64,000 nucleotides of DNA from UBA2336 sp037443645 (GCA_037443645.1 JBBINY010000001.1:62001-126000); one strand, 5' to 3'; counted from the first letter of the stretch, positions 42,313 through 51,116 are shown. Notes: generated by a model from the letters alone, not told the origin. Made by a program: numbers and translations.

Positions 42313-43233
42313 ATGAGTGCCCGATCAAGTTACCTGCCTTATGTCGCGTTGGGTGCAGTGTGCCTCATCTGGGGCACAACCTACCTTGTACTTCGCATTG
42401 GCGTTATGGAGTTTCCACCGTTTCTGTTTACGGCCATCCGGCAAACGGTAGCGGGCATCCTTCTTTTTGGTTTTATGCTGGTTTTTGTAAAGACAAAGTG
42501 GCCTTCGGGAGAACATTTGATACGGCAGGCGATAGCCGGCTTGTTTCTGATTACCCTGGGCAACGGGTTGGTGGCGTGGGCCGAAGTACACATTCCGAGC
42601 GGAGTGGCCGCCATTATTTGTTCCCTTATGCCCGTTGTGGTTATTCTGATTAATCTTTCCATCAATAAAGAAGAAAGGCCCACTGTGGCGATAATTTTAG
42701 GCACGATGCTGGGGCTCAGCGGTATTGTCCTGATGTTTGGTGAGTATGTAGCAGACTTTTCAAAAAGCGAATACCTGTTGGGAATTGGGCTCACGTTGGG
42801 CGCGGTTATCAGTTGGGCATTCGGAAGCATTTGGATTAAAAAGCACAACTCCCAAAGCAATCCGTTTGTCAATGCCGGCCTGCAGATGTTTTTCGGAGGA
42901 GTGTTTTGTCTCCCATTAAGCCTGCTTTTTGACGATCTATCCGCGGTTGTGTGGACACCTGAAGCGGTGTACTCTTTGCTCTACCTGATTGTATTTGGCT
43001 CCATTGTGGCCTACGCAAGTTATCTGTATGCTTTGCGCAAGTTACCCATGACGATCGTTTCGCTGTATGCCTATGTAAATCCTTTGGTCGCTGTGGTGCT
43101 GGGTTGGGTTGTGCTTGATGAAAAGCTCAACGTCAAAATCGGGCTGGCCATTCTGATAACCATTGCCGGCATTTACATCGTAAACCGTGGCTACCAGTTG
43201 CGCAATTTTTGGAAGGCTCAGTTTTTACGTTAA
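42313..43233 (+). CDS. EamA/DMT family transporter
   Basis: The 306-residue inner-membrane protein has ten predicted helices in two EamA repeats. Repeat 1 opens YVALGAVCLIWGTTYLVLRI with the usual W-G-T/S; repeat 2 opens LGIGLTLGAVISWAFGSIWI. The SLYAYVNPLVAVVLGWVVLD motif near the end is typical. DMT proteins export amino acids or other metabolites; the substrate is unknown. It stands alone between the repeat cluster and ilvE. Confidence 0.9.
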   Translation: MSARSSYLPYVALGAVCLIWGTTYLVLRIGVMEFPPFLFTAIRQTVAGILLFGFMLVFVKTKWPSGEHLIRQAIAGLFLITLGNGLVAWAEVHIPSGVAAIICSLMPVVVILINLSINKEERPTVAIILGTMLGLSGIVLMFGEYVADFSKSEYLLGIGLTLGAVISWAFGSIWIKKHNSQSNPFVNAGLQMFFGGVFCLPLSLLFDDLSAVVWTPEAVYSLLYLIVFGSIVAYASYLYALRKLPMTIVSLYAYVNPLVAVVLGWVVLDEKLNVKIGLAILITIAGIYIVNRGYQLRNFWKAQFLR

Positions 43234-43391
43234 ACTATAGTTACGGATAATTTACCCTTCAGCACTCCTGAAAGGAGAAAAGAAAAGGCCGGTAATTCAC
43301 AAATTGGGTTTTACTTCGAAATTGAACCAGCCGATCGTCATTTGGTGAAGATCAGCTAAATAATTTATACCTTGAAGAAATAATTCCAGCT

Positions 43392-44465
43392 ATGACTATT
43401 GCTGAAAGCATACCCGTTGAGCGGATTGCCAGATCGCGCATCAGCGAAATTGATTTTAAGAACCTTGACTTCGGCAAGTACATCTCCGATCACATGGTGG
43501 TTGCGGAGTATCGTGATACGAATTGGCATTCACCGGTTATTAAACCGTATGGTGAAATGGCCATGACTCCCGCTATACTCTCACTGCATTATGGCCAGGC
43601 TGTGTTCGAAGGCATGAAAGCATTTAGAATGACGGATGGAAGTATTTCCATCTTTCGGATTCACAGGCATCACCAACGGCTTAACAAATCGTTGGCGCGG
43701 ATGTGCATGCCGTCAATCGGTGAAGATCTGTTCATCCAGAGTTTGCATGCACTGATTGAAGTGGATCATGAGTGGGTGCCCGATGACGAAGGGAGTGCAC
43801 TGTACATTCGCCCGGTAGTATTTGCCACCGAGTCGAGGTTGGGAGTAAAAATTTCGGATCAGTACAAATTTGTTGTGATGACCAGCCCGGTTGGTCCGTA
43901 TTTCAACAAACCGATTAAGGTGAAGGTGGAGGAAGTTTATGTGCGCGCAGCCGAGGGTGGCACGGGGTTCGCTAAGTGTGCCGGAAATTACGGGGGTGCA
44001 TTTTACCCCACGCAACTGGCACGGCAGCAAGGTTACGACCAGGTATTGTGGACCGATGCCAGGGAGCATAAGTACATTGATGAGTCGGGCGCCATGAATG
44101 TTATGTTTGTGCTGGAGGGTAAATTGGTAACACCGCGGCTGACGACCGCATTGCTGGATGGCGTGACCCGCGATTCGATATTAACGCTTGCTAAAGAAAT
44201 GGGTATGCCTGCCGAAGAGCGGAAAGTGAGTTTGGATGATTTGATTTCGGGATTTGAAAAAGGAACGCTTACCGAAGCCTTTGGTGCCGGCACAGCTGCT
44301 GTAGTTGCCCCGATTGCCACCATCAATATTCACGGAAAGGAGTATCAGTTGCCGGCAATTGACAAAGACTCGTTCCAGGTGAAGGTGAAGAAGAAACTCT
44401 ACAACATCCGGCATGGGGTTGAACCTGATGCGCACAACTGGAACTATAAGATTGTTGTAAAATAA
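43392..44465 (+). CDS. ilvE: Branched-chain amino acid aminotransferase
   Basis: This is a class IV PLP aminotransferase for Leu, Ile and Val. The product of 357 residues includes LHYGQAVFEGMKAFRMTDGS near residue 63, RIHRHHQRLNKSLARMCMP, the PLP-Lys motif GTGFAKCAGNYGGAFYP near residue 200, and DESGAMNVMFVLEG. The C-terminal LTEAFGAGTAAVVAPI is the phosphate-binding loop. Its TAA is directly followed by the ATG of the next gene, so a four-gene plus-strand run from here to 47.2 kb is likely an operon. Confidence 0.94.
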   Translation: MTIAESIPVERIARSRISEIDFKNLDFGKYISDHMVVAEYRDTNWHSPVIKPYGEMAMTPAILSLHYGQAVFEGMKAFRMTDGSISIFRIHRHHQRLNKSLARMCMPSIGEDLFIQSLHALIEVDHEWVPDDEGSALYIRPVVFATESRLGVKISDQYKFVVMTSPVGPYFNKPIKVKVEEVYVRAAEGGTGFAKCAGNYGGAFYPTQLARQQGYDQVLWTDAREHKYIDESGAMNVMFVLEGKLVTPRLTTALLDGVTRDSILTLAKEMGMPAEERKVSLDDLISGFEKGTLTEAFGAGTAAVVAPIATINIHGKEYQLPAIDKDSFQVKVKKKLYNIRHGVEPDAHNWNYKIVVK

Positions 44466-45467
44466 ATGCGTGCTGTTTTTTTCCGCGGTAAGGATCATCC
44501 GCTGGAAATTCGTGAGATCAAAAAACCACGACCAGTAAAAGACCAGGTGCTAATACGCCTGCATTATGCCGCGTTGAACCATCGCGACTATTGGATAATG
44601 CGTGAGCAGGCTATGCCACCTGATGGCGGAGTTATCCTCGGATCGGACGGTTCGGGCATCATCGAAGAAGTAGGGGAGGATGTTGATCCGATGCTCATCG
44701 GGATGGGAGCAGTGGTTAACCCGAGCCATGAGTGGGGCACCAATCCGGTAGTGCAAGGTGATTCGTACAGGATTTTGGGTTTCCCGGATAATGGCACCTT
44801 TAGCGATTACCTTGTTGTTTCGAAAAAGTACGTGGTTGAAAGACCTGAACACTTATCGTTTGAGCAGGCTGCTGCCGTTCCGCTTGCCGCACTCACGGCC
44901 TACCGGGCGCTATTCAGTAAGGCCCGTTTGCGCACCAATGAAAAAGTACTGATAACCGGAATTGGCAGTGGAGCCGCACTTTGGGCCTTGCAGTTTGCTG
45001 TTCAATATAAAGCACGGGTGTATGTTACGTCCGGTTCGGATGAAAAGCTGGAAAAGGCAACGCAGTTAGGGGCTATAGCCGGTTTTAATTATAAAGACAG
45101 CAAGTGGAGTGAATTGGCTAAAAAAATAGCCGGTGGATTTGATGTGGTAATAGATAGTGCCGGTGGTGAATCTTTTTCGAAATTGCCCGACCTGATGTTG
45201 CCGGGTGGCCGCATTGCAATGTTCGGCCGGACAGCCGGTGAAATCCCAACACTCTCTCCACGTACAATTTACTGGAAACAACTTTCCATTTTAGGTACTA
45301 CCATGGGCACACGCGATGAATTTCTCTCCATGCTTGAATTTGTGGAAGGCCGAAGCATGAAACCAATTATTGACTCCGTGTATCCGCTGGAACAAATAGA
45401 AGAAGCCTTAGCCCGCATGGAAAGCGGCAGGCATTTTGGAAAAATTGTATTGAAAATAGCCACGTGA
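44466..45467 (+). CDS. Zinc-free MDR superfamily oxidoreductase (quinone oxidoreductase-like)
   Basis: The 333-residue protein belongs to the medium-chain dehydrogenase/reductase group. It has an N-terminal GroES-like domain (LIRLHYAALNHRDYWIMREQ, LGSDGSGIIEEVG) and a Rossmann domain with the NADP motif ITGIGSGAALWALQFA near residue 162 and DVVIDSAGGESFSKL. The four-cysteine structural zinc lobe is absent. The substrate is unknown. It directly abuts ilvE and precedes a flavin-binding protein gene. Confidence 0.88.
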   Translation: MRAVFFRGKDHPLEIREIKKPRPVKDQVLIRLHYAALNHRDYWIMREQAMPPDGGVILGSDGSGIIEEVGEDVDPMLIGMGAVVNPSHEWGTNPVVQGDSYRILGFPDNGTFSDYLVVSKKYVVERPEHLSFEQAAAVPLAALTAYRALFSKARLRTNEKVLITGIGSGAALWALQFAVQYKARVYVTSGSDEKLEKATQLGAIAGFNYKDSKWSELAKKIAGGFDVVIDSAGGESFSKLPDLMLPGGRIAMFGRTAGEIPTLSPRTIYWKQLSILGTTMGTRDEFLSMLEFVEGRSMKPIIDSVYPLEQIEEALARMESGRHFGKIVLKIAT

Positions 45468-45471
45468 TCCC

Positions 45472-46113
45472 ATGAGCGAATTTCAGAAAACCGACAGAAC
45501 CATGATAACCCGTTTGCCAAAACGTGGTTTGTATGACAAGGCAACCATTTACTCTGTTTTGGATGAAGCGTTGTATTGCACGATAGCATTTGTGCTGGAT
45601 GGAAAACCTTTTCAGATCCCGACCGGTTTCTGCCGCGTTGGCGATAAGTTGTACATCCATGGCTCGGTAGGAAGTCACTATATGCGTAAACTTGCCGAAA
45701 GCGGAATGGAGGTTTGCGTATGCGTTACACTGATGGACGGCCTGGTGTTGGCACGTTCGGCATTTCATCATTCGGTGAATTACCGCTCGGTAGTTTTGTT
45801 CAGCAAAGCGGAGCAGGTAAAAGATCAAAACGAACTGTATGATGTGCTTGAAGTATTCACCAATAAAATGCAACCGGGCCGCTGGAACGATGTACGAAAA
45901 CCAACGGAAGGCGAATGGAAAGCAACCATGGTCTTATCGTTCACCCTAGAAGAAACCTCAGCTAAAGTGCGTACGGGGCCCCCGAAAGACGATGATAAAG
46001 ATTATGACCTTGATATTTGGGCAGGGGTTGTTCCGTTAAAACTCCAACGTTTGGAGCTGGTTCCCGACCCTGCATTAAAGAAAGGTATCCCCATTCCCCA
46101 CTATTTGCTATGA
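45472..46113 (+). CDS. Pyridoxamine 5'-phosphate oxidase-related FMN-binding protein
   Basis: The 213-residue protein has the split-barrel flavin fold of the PNPOx-like/NimA group: MITRLPKRGLYDKATIYSVL, LDEALYCTIAFVLDGKPFQI, GDKLYIHGSVGSHYMRKL and the C-terminal YDLDIWAGVVPLKLQRLELV. Family members bind FMN or F420/heme and reduce diverse compounds; the true substrate is unknown. The stop codon overlaps the next gene's start (ATGA), so translation is coupled. Confidence 0.85.
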   Translation: MSEFQKTDRTMITRLPKRGLYDKATIYSVLDEALYCTIAFVLDGKPFQIPTGFCRVGDKLYIHGSVGSHYMRKLAESGMEVCVCVTLMDGLVLARSAFHHSVNYRSVVLFSKAEQVKDQNELYDVLEVFTNKMQPGRWNDVRKPTEGEWKATMVLSFTLEETSAKVRTGPPKDDDKDYDLDIWAGVVPLKLQRLELVPDPALKKGIPIPHYLL

Positions 46114-47204
46114 AAGGGATTGTCCGGCCATCGCTTATTCTTGATGAGAAGAAATGCAAGGCCAATATTACGAGGATGGCTGAAAAGGCTGAACGGCTGC
46201 GAGTTGATTTCAGGCCACACTTCAAAACCCACCAATCGCGTGAAGTCGGAAATTGGTTCAGGCAGCAGGGTGTGAACAAAATAACCGTATCATCGCTGTC
46301 CATGGCCCGCTATTTTGCTGACGATGGATGGGATGACATTACAGTTGCTTTTCCGGTAAATGTTTTGGAGCATGAACTCATCAATAAGCTGGCGGGATCA
46401 ATTGCCTTGAATTTGTTAGTTGAATCGGAAGAGTCGGTACAAGCGATTAATGAAAGGATTAATCATTCCCTCAATTTGTTTGTTAAGATCGACAGCGGTT
46501 ATCATCGCACGGGCATTAGCCCGGCTTCATCAGAACGTATTGATTCCATCCTTGAACGGATTAAGCTTCATAAAAAACATCGTTTTGCAGGTTTTTTAAC
46601 GCATGCCGGGCATAGCTACAAAGCACGATCAAAACAGGAAATTGCACGTGTGCATGCCGAATCACTGGGTGTTATGCACCAAATTCGAAGGAAATATCAG
46701 GATCGCTTTCCTGAAATGATAATTTCGGTAGGCGATACACCCTGCTGCAGCGTGATGGAGGATTTTTCTGGTGTTGATGAAATCCGTCCCGGTAATTTTG
46801 TTTTCTATGATGTTACCCAAGCGGTGATCGGATCCTGTTCACTGGCCGATGTGGCCGTGTGCATGGCCTGCCCGGTAGTCAGCAAACATCCGGAACGAAG
46901 TGAACTGATCATCTATGGGGGCAGTGTCCACTTCTCAAAGGATTCGGTGGCTGAGCAGGGAGTTCAGACTTTTGGCAGAATAGTGAAGATCACGGATGCA
47001 GGATGGGAACTTCCGGCCGCTATGTATGTAAAATCCCTTTCGCAGGAGCATGGTATTGTACACGCAACTCCGGCAGAACAGGCTTCGATTAAAGAAGGAG
47101 ATGTGCTGGGAATTTTACCGGTGCACTCCTGCCTTACAGCCGATTGCATGGGAGGGTATATTGACTTGAATGGAAACCCGATAGACCACTTCCATTATGC
47201 CTGA
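46110..47204 (+). CDS. PLP-dependent D-threonine aldolase / D-serine dehydratase-like enzyme
   Basis: The 364-residue product is an alanine-racemase-fold type III PLP enzyme of the DSD1/D-threonine aldolase family. It has VRPSLILDEKKCKANITRMA at the N-terminus, the PLP-Lys motif RPHFKTHQS near residue 36, VKIDSGYHRTGI, FLTHAGHSYKA and a C-terminal LPVHSCLTADCMGGYIDLNG region with the His and Cys that bind metal in this family. The frame extends upstream to 46017, but the ATG at 46110 gives the family start and overlaps the previous stop. Its 3' end overlaps the convergent ABC gene by 10 bases. Confidence 0.87.
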   Translation: MKGIVRPSLILDEKKCKANITRMAEKAERLRVDFRPHFKTHQSREVGNWFRQQGVNKITVSSLSMARYFADDGWDDITVAFPVNVLEHELINKLAGSIALNLLVESEESVQAINERINHSLNLFVKIDSGYHRTGISPASSERIDSILERIKLHKKHRFAGFLTHAGHSYKARSKQEIARVHAESLGVMHQIRRKYQDRFPEMIISVGDTPCCSVMEDFSGVDEIRPGNFVFYDVTQAVIGSCSLADVAVCMACPVVSKHPERSELIIYGGSVHFSKDSVAEQGVQTFGRIVKITDAGWELPAAMYVKSLSQEHGIVHATPAEQASIKEGDVLGILPVHSCLTADCMGGYIDLNGNPIDHFHYA

Positions 47205-47884
47205 CGAGGCCGGAGTATCATGCCGTCACTCATTTCAATAATTCTGTCAGAACGTTTGGCAAAGTCCTCATCGTGGGTTACCGCAATGATGGTTTGATGG
47301 TAGGTATGGGTAAGTTCATGGAGGATATCAAAAACCACGTTAGAGTTGTAGGAGTCGAGGTTGCCGGTTGGCTCATCGCCCATGATGATATCCGGATCAT
47401 TTATCAGGGCACGTGCAATGGCTACGCGTTGTTGCTGTCCACCGGATAGCTTAGCAGAAAGTTTTCTGGCTTGATCTTCGACCCCCAGTATTTTTAATTT
47501 CTCATAAGCCCGGCTTTCAATTTCTTCGTGACTGTATTTGCCCAACTTTAGTGCGGGCAGCATTACATTCTGCAGCGAAGTGAACTCCGGCAGCAGGTAA
47601 TGGAATTGAAAAATGAAGCCAATGTGCCGGTTGCGGAACCCTGCCAGGTAGTTTTGATTTCTTCCGGTAAGTCGTTCTCCTGCAATTTCAAGTTCGCCTT
47701 CATAGTCGGTATCCATGGTAGAGAGCACATACATAAGCGTGGATTTTCCACAACCGGATTTGCCCATCAGGCTGAGAAATTCTCCCCGGCTTACATCCAG
47801 ATCAATGGCTTTAAGAACCTGAAACTTCTCCGGCTCATAGAAGAACTTATTTACGTTGCGGGTGCGAAGTACAACGTCAATCAT
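47195..47884 (-). CDS. ABC transporter ATP-binding protein (MacB/LolD type)
   Basis: The 229-residue ATPase has Walker A GKSGCGKSTL near residue 40, Q-loop IFQFHYLLPEFTSLQNVM, signature LSGGQQQRVAIARAL near residue 145, Walker B DPDIIMGDEPTGNLDS and the switch His in AVTHDEDFA. It belongs to the group that powers MacB/LolCDE-type mechanotransmission machines. It is last in a four-gene minus-strand operon (Rrf2 regulator, membrane-fusion protein, permease, ATPase), and its start overlaps the permease stop by 4 bases. Confidence 0.93.
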   Translation of the reverse strand: MIDVVLRTRNVNKFFYEPEKFQVLKAIDLDVSRGEFLSLMGKSGCGKSTLMYVLSTMDTDYEGELEIAGERLTGRNQNYLAGFRNRHIGFIFQFHYLLPEFTSLQNVMLPALKLGKYSHEEIESRAYEKLKILGVEDQARKLSAKLSGGQQQRVAIARALINDPDIIMGDEPTGNLDSYNSNVVFDILHELTHTYHQTIIAVTHDEDFAKRSDRIIEMSDGMILRPRQA

Positions 47885-49128
47885 TGTCCGCGAATGATTT
47901 CAATCGGATCAACGCGCGCGGCCTTCCTGGAGGGAGTGTATCCTGCGAGGGCTGTGGTGATTACACCAAATACAATCCCGATAAGGTAAAACTTTGGATC
48001 AAAGTTTACCGGGAAATGCTCCAGGCTAACGATATCACCCCCTTCAAAGGGAGCTTTGGAAATCAGCCAGGAGAGTATATACCCGATGACCAGCCCCATC
48101 AGTCCGCCCGTAAAGCCTATTACCAACGACTGGATCATGAAAATCATCCGGACATCGTTGCCGGCAAAGCCCATTGCTTTAAGGATGGCAATGTCTTTCA
48201 TTTTGTTGTAAATGGTCATGGTGAGAATGTTGTAGATCCCAAAACCAGCAACGATGAGTAAGGTAATGGATACGGACCAGGTAATAATATTCCGGATGGA
48301 GACGCCCGTAAGAAAAGTGGCGTTAGCCGTTTCCCAATCCTCGGCCTTGTAGCCGAACATGGCCTGGTATTCGGGCGCGATGGCCTTTGCGGTATGCCGA
48401 TCCTTCATCTTTATGTTGATGTCTGTAATATAGGTTTGATCTTGCTGCAGGATGGTTTGTACTGTTGAGATGTTGGCATATGCACGTATGTTATCAACCG
48501 CGCCAATGCCCATTTGAAACATGCCCACAATCTTTAGCGTGAGTGTATAGCCTTGAGGCGTAGTGATCACCACCCTGTCGCCCACCGCAGCATTGAGTTT
48601 TTTAGCCAGCCCCGTTCCGACCAGAATCCCATCGGTACTTATTCTTAAATCATCAAGGCTTCCGGCTTTCATTTTCGAGCGCAGATCGAAGAGTTTGTCT
48701 TCTTCCAGGATTTCAACGCCAAGGATAAGACCATTCAACTGAACAGGCCCGTAATTATAGAATACCTGCGAGGATAGGGTAGGGGCTACTCCGGAAATCC
48801 GCGGGTCTTTGCGGATTACGTCAGCGATCTGCAAGGCATTGCGAATTTTTGAGGTTTCTTGTTTCGGTTTTTGATGGTGGACATACGTTAAGGCGGCTGG
48901 ATTGATTTCTTCCAGAATGGTCTTTCGGTCTTGTGTAATGTCGTTGAAAATATGAATATCTGGCGATGAGGTCATGGTTACTTCCTCAGTAAATTGATTC
49001 AATCCGGTCATCAGGCTGATCAGCGCGATATACATGCCAATACCGAACGTTACGCCAAGCATGGCTACAATGGTTTGCTTGGGTTTGGAAACGATGTGCG
49101 TCCAGGCGATTTCAATTACCGGTTTCAT
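47881..49128 (-). CDS. FtsX/MacB-type ABC permease
   Basis: The 415-residue protein has the MacB topology: one N-terminal helix (TIVAMLGVTFGIGMYIALIS), a large periplasmic MacB-like core domain (about residues 45-280) and three C-terminal helices (IITWSVSITLLIVAGFGIYN, MIFMIQSLVIGFTGGLMGLV and the LIGIVFGVITTALAGYTPSR segment). The motif KMKDIAILKAMGF between helices 2 and 3 is the family coupling loop. The likely role is efflux or outer-membrane lipid/peptide export with the adjacent adaptor and ATPase. Confidence 0.9.
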   Translation of the reverse strand: MKPVIEIAWTHIVSKPKQTIVAMLGVTFGIGMYIALISLMTGLNQFTEEVTMTSSPDIHIFNDITQDRKTILEEINPAALTYVHHQKPKQETSKIRNALQIADVIRKDPRISGVAPTLSSQVFYNYGPVQLNGLILGVEILEEDKLFDLRSKMKAGSLDDLRISTDGILVGTGLAKKLNAAVGDRVVITTPQGYTLTLKIVGMFQMGIGAVDNIRAYANISTVQTILQQDQTYITDINIKMKDRHTAKAIAPEYQAMFGYKAEDWETANATFLTGVSIRNIITWSVSITLLIVAGFGIYNILTMTIYNKMKDIAILKAMGFAGNDVRMIFMIQSLVIGFTGGLMGLVIGYILSWLISKAPFEGGDIVSLEHFPVNFDPKFYLIGIVFGVITTALAGYTPSRKAARVDPIEIIRGQ

Positions 49129-49130
49129 AC

Positions 49131-50273
49131 CTACTGATGCATCACTTTGATCCGGCTGTTTTCAGTAATTCCTTCCAGTACTTCAATTTCATCAAGCGTA
49201 TGGATTCCTTTCCGGATCTTCACCTTGCGATCACCACTTTCGGTGCCCAGAATAATAGTATCTCCGGGCAGAAGTGCATTCTTTGGGATAACGAGTGCCT
49301 GTTTGTTTTCGCGGATAATAATGTTGGCCTCCAGGGCAAGGCCGGAAAAAGCACCGGGCAGAGGTTCTGTTAACCGGGCATCCACACGAAACGCCTGCTG
49401 GCGACTATCCACAAGCGGGTAAATGCGACTGATCGCAGCATGAAAGGCCTGATCCGGATACGCATCAATTTTAACCACTGCCGACTGTCCCACTTGAATT
49501 CTCCGGATGTCCAATTCATCAACATTAAGTTGAAGGTAAAATGCAGAAGCGCTGCCTAGCACAGCAATCATTTCGGTGCGTTTAATAAGTTCTCCGGTTT
49601 CCTTTAACGTTTTATACACCTTGCCATCCACCAGGCTTCGGATGACATACCGGTCTGATTCATCGCGTGCGATGCGGTATTGATTTTCGGCATTCTTATA
49701 GTCGAGGTAGAGTTGGTCGTACGTGCGGGTATAGCGGCTTTTTGCAAGCAAGTAATCGTTTCTTGAATTTTCATAAATCAGTTTAACCCGGTCATATTCG
49801 GCTTGTGATGTTGCGTTGTTCTTTATCAGGTTGGAGTACCGCGCATGGTTTGTAGAATCAAATTGCATTTTTGTGTGAGCATTCGTCAGGGCCGCTTTCA
49901 ACTCATTTAGTACCGGTGAATCATCCTGCAAATTGCGTTGAGCCAACTCGTAGTTCTCTTTGGCAATCCGGTAACGGGCGTTCTGTTGATCGGCCTGAAT
50001 ACTGTAAAGCGGGTCCCCCCTTTTTACTGCGTCTCCGTCATGCACCAGCTTTTCGGCTACATAGCCGTCAACCTGAGAGAAAGCCTGGTATTCATTCACT
50101 GAGACCACCAAACCGGATGCATACACCGCTTCAATGAGTGGTTTTATGGCAGGGCTGACATACTCTGTTTTGTTTCCGCAGGCTGTAACCACCCCCGCCA
50201 GAATCAGAGCAAATGACACGCGTTGCATCACCGAAATAAACACAAAGACTTTATTGACATATCGGTTTTTCAC
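49131..50273 (-). CDS. Periplasmic adaptor (membrane fusion) lipoprotein
   Basis: The 380-residue protein is a HlyD/MacA-type adaptor. A signal sequence with lipobox VTAC (ILAGVVTACGNK) suggests a lipoprotein. The biotinyl-lipoyl halves VDGYVAEKLVHDGDAVKRGD and SLVDGKVYKTLKETGELIKR flank an alpha-helical hairpin (about residues 100-215), followed by a beta-barrel (LQLNVDELDIRRIQVGQSAV) and a membrane-proximal domain. The ATG overlaps the Rrf2 gene stop (ATGA). An internal ATG at 50228 is an alternative start closer to the signal peptide. Confidence 0.88.
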   Translation of the reverse strand: MKNRYVNKVFVFISVMQRVSFALILAGVVTACGNKTEYVSPAIKPLIEAVYASGLVVSVNEYQAFSQVDGYVAEKLVHDGDAVKRGDPLYSIQADQQNARYRIAKENYELAQRNLQDDSPVLNELKAALTNAHTKMQFDSTNHARYSNLIKNNATSQAEYDRVKLIYENSRNDYLLAKSRYTRTYDQLYLDYKNAENQYRIARDESDRYVIRSLVDGKVYKTLKETGELIKRTEMIAVLGSASAFYLQLNVDELDIRRIQVGQSAVVKIDAYPDQAFHAAISRIYPLVDSRQQAFRVDARLTEPLPGAFSGLALEANIIIRENKQALVIPKNALLPGDTIILGTESGDRKVKIRKGIHTLDEIEVLEGITENSRIKVMHQ

Positions 50274-50716
50274 TTTCTTTTTTTCTTTTTAGCAGTAAGT
50301 TGTCGTTCAGTTTTTACCAGGATTTCGAGCGTATCTGCTTTCAGCATTTCAACGGTTGTATTTCGGATGTCTAAAAATGCCTTCCGGATGCTGCAGGTAG
50401 CTTCGTCTTCGCACTCATTGCACGACTCATAGTATTTGTAGGTTGCACAGGGTACTGCAGCAATGGCCCCGTCAAAGAGCCTGACTACTTCGGCAAGATT
50501 TACATCCCCGGTTGATCTTCTTAAAAAATACCCGCCCCCCTTCCCCGCCTTGCTGCCCAGGATGCCCGCATGCTTCAGTTCAAGCAGGATATTTTCCAGG
50601 AATTTTTTCGGAATGTTGCAAGAAGAGGAAATTTCCCGGATCAGAAATTTTTCATCAGGATTCCGTGCCATGTGCACCAGCGCATGGATAGCATATTTGC
50701 ATTTTTTTGAGAGCAT
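50270..50716 (-). CDS. Rrf2 family transcriptional regulator with cysteine cluster
   Basis: The 148-residue protein has the Rrf2 winged helix: LSKKCKYAIHALVHMARN, IREISSSCNIPKKFLENILL and GILGSKAGKGGGYFLRRS. It also has three clustered cysteines (SCNECEDEATCSI, about residues 100-112), plus nearby C92, like the iron-sulfur ligands of IscR and NsrR. It ends in a poly-lysine tail. It is first in the ABC efflux operon and probably represses it in response to redox or Fe-S status. Its start lies 28 bases downstream of tRNA-Thr on the same strand, so it may be cotranscribed with the tRNA. Confidence 0.88.
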   Translation of the reverse strand: MLSKKCKYAIHALVHMARNPDEKFLIREISSSCNIPKKFLENILLELKHAGILGSKAGKGGGYFLRRSTGDVNLAEVVRLFDGAIAAVPCATYKYYESCNECEDEATCSIRKAFLDIRNTTVEMLKADTLEILVKTERQLTAKKKKRK

Positions 50717-50744
50717 GGATCAGATCACAAACCTCACCGTGAAG

Positions 50745-50816
50745 AGCCGAGGATGAGATTTGAACTCACGACCTGCTGATTACGAATCAGCTGCTCTACC
50801 CCTGAGCTACCTCGGC
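50745..50816 (-). tRNA. tRNA-Thr (anticodon CGT)
   Basis: On the minus strand the sequence folds into a full cloverleaf: acceptor GCCGAGG/CCTCGGC, D-stem GCTC/GAGC, anticodon stem GCTGA/TCAGC with loop TTCGTAA, and T-arm GTGAG-TTCAAAT-CTCAT. The anticodon is CGT, reading ACG. The 3' CCA is not encoded. It is the last tRNA of the cluster in transcription order and lies just before the Rrf2 gene. Confidence 0.95.
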
Positions 50817-50900
50817 AGGGGCATCAAAAATACATATTGCCGGCAAATTGTACCCCGGGGCTACAAAATTTGTATGGGTGTTTTCTGGCAGAGTGTTAGG

Positions 50901-51017
50901 TCAGTATAGTTTCTGTTCCTGCGGAATGTGCTCATGTACTCTTCGATCAACATTGTCTGGCAGGCCGACATAAATATAATTTCGATGCAGGCTGTTAATG
51001 ACGTAAACAAAGAACAT
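50901..51017 (-). pseudogene. GIY-YIG endonuclease remnant between tRNA genes
   Basis: Translation on the minus strand from the ATG at 51017 gives MFFVYVINSLHRNYIYVGLP followed by DNVDRRVHEHIPQEQKLY and a TGA. This is the N-terminal half of a small GIY-YIG nuclease: the motif tyrosines (Y5 and Y16-V-G18) and the conserved Arg pair (R25, R26) are present. The protein stops at 38 residues, before the helix that carries the catalytic Glu, whereas intact members are about 80-100 residues. It starts 13 bases after tRNA-Leu(CAG). It is a truncated, probably inactive relic. Confidence 0.75.
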
Positions 51018-51029
51018 GGTAATCCATTG

Positions 51030-51111
51030 TGCCGAAGGTGGGACTCGAACCCACACAGCTTGCGCCACACGCCCCTGAAACGTGCGTGTCTACCAATTTC
51101 ACCACTTCGGC
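51030..51111 (-). tRNA. tRNA-Leu (anticodon CAG)
   Basis: This is a minus-strand class II tRNA of 82 bases: acceptor GCCGAAG/CTTCGGC, D-arm GTG-AAATTGGTAGA-CAC, anticodon stem CACGT/GCGTG with loop TTCAGGG (anticodon CAG), a long variable arm GGCGCAAGCTGT, and T-arm GTGGG-TTCGAGT-CCCAC. It reads CUG. It is only 5 bases from the next tRNA-Leu, so the two are cotranscribed. Confidence 0.95.
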
Positions 51112-51116
51112 TTTTG

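Noticed and set aside
43234..43391. Terminator after the EamA gene
   Set aside because: The CTCCT-GAA-AGGAG hairpin has a five-base stem and no T-run, so it is too weak to call.
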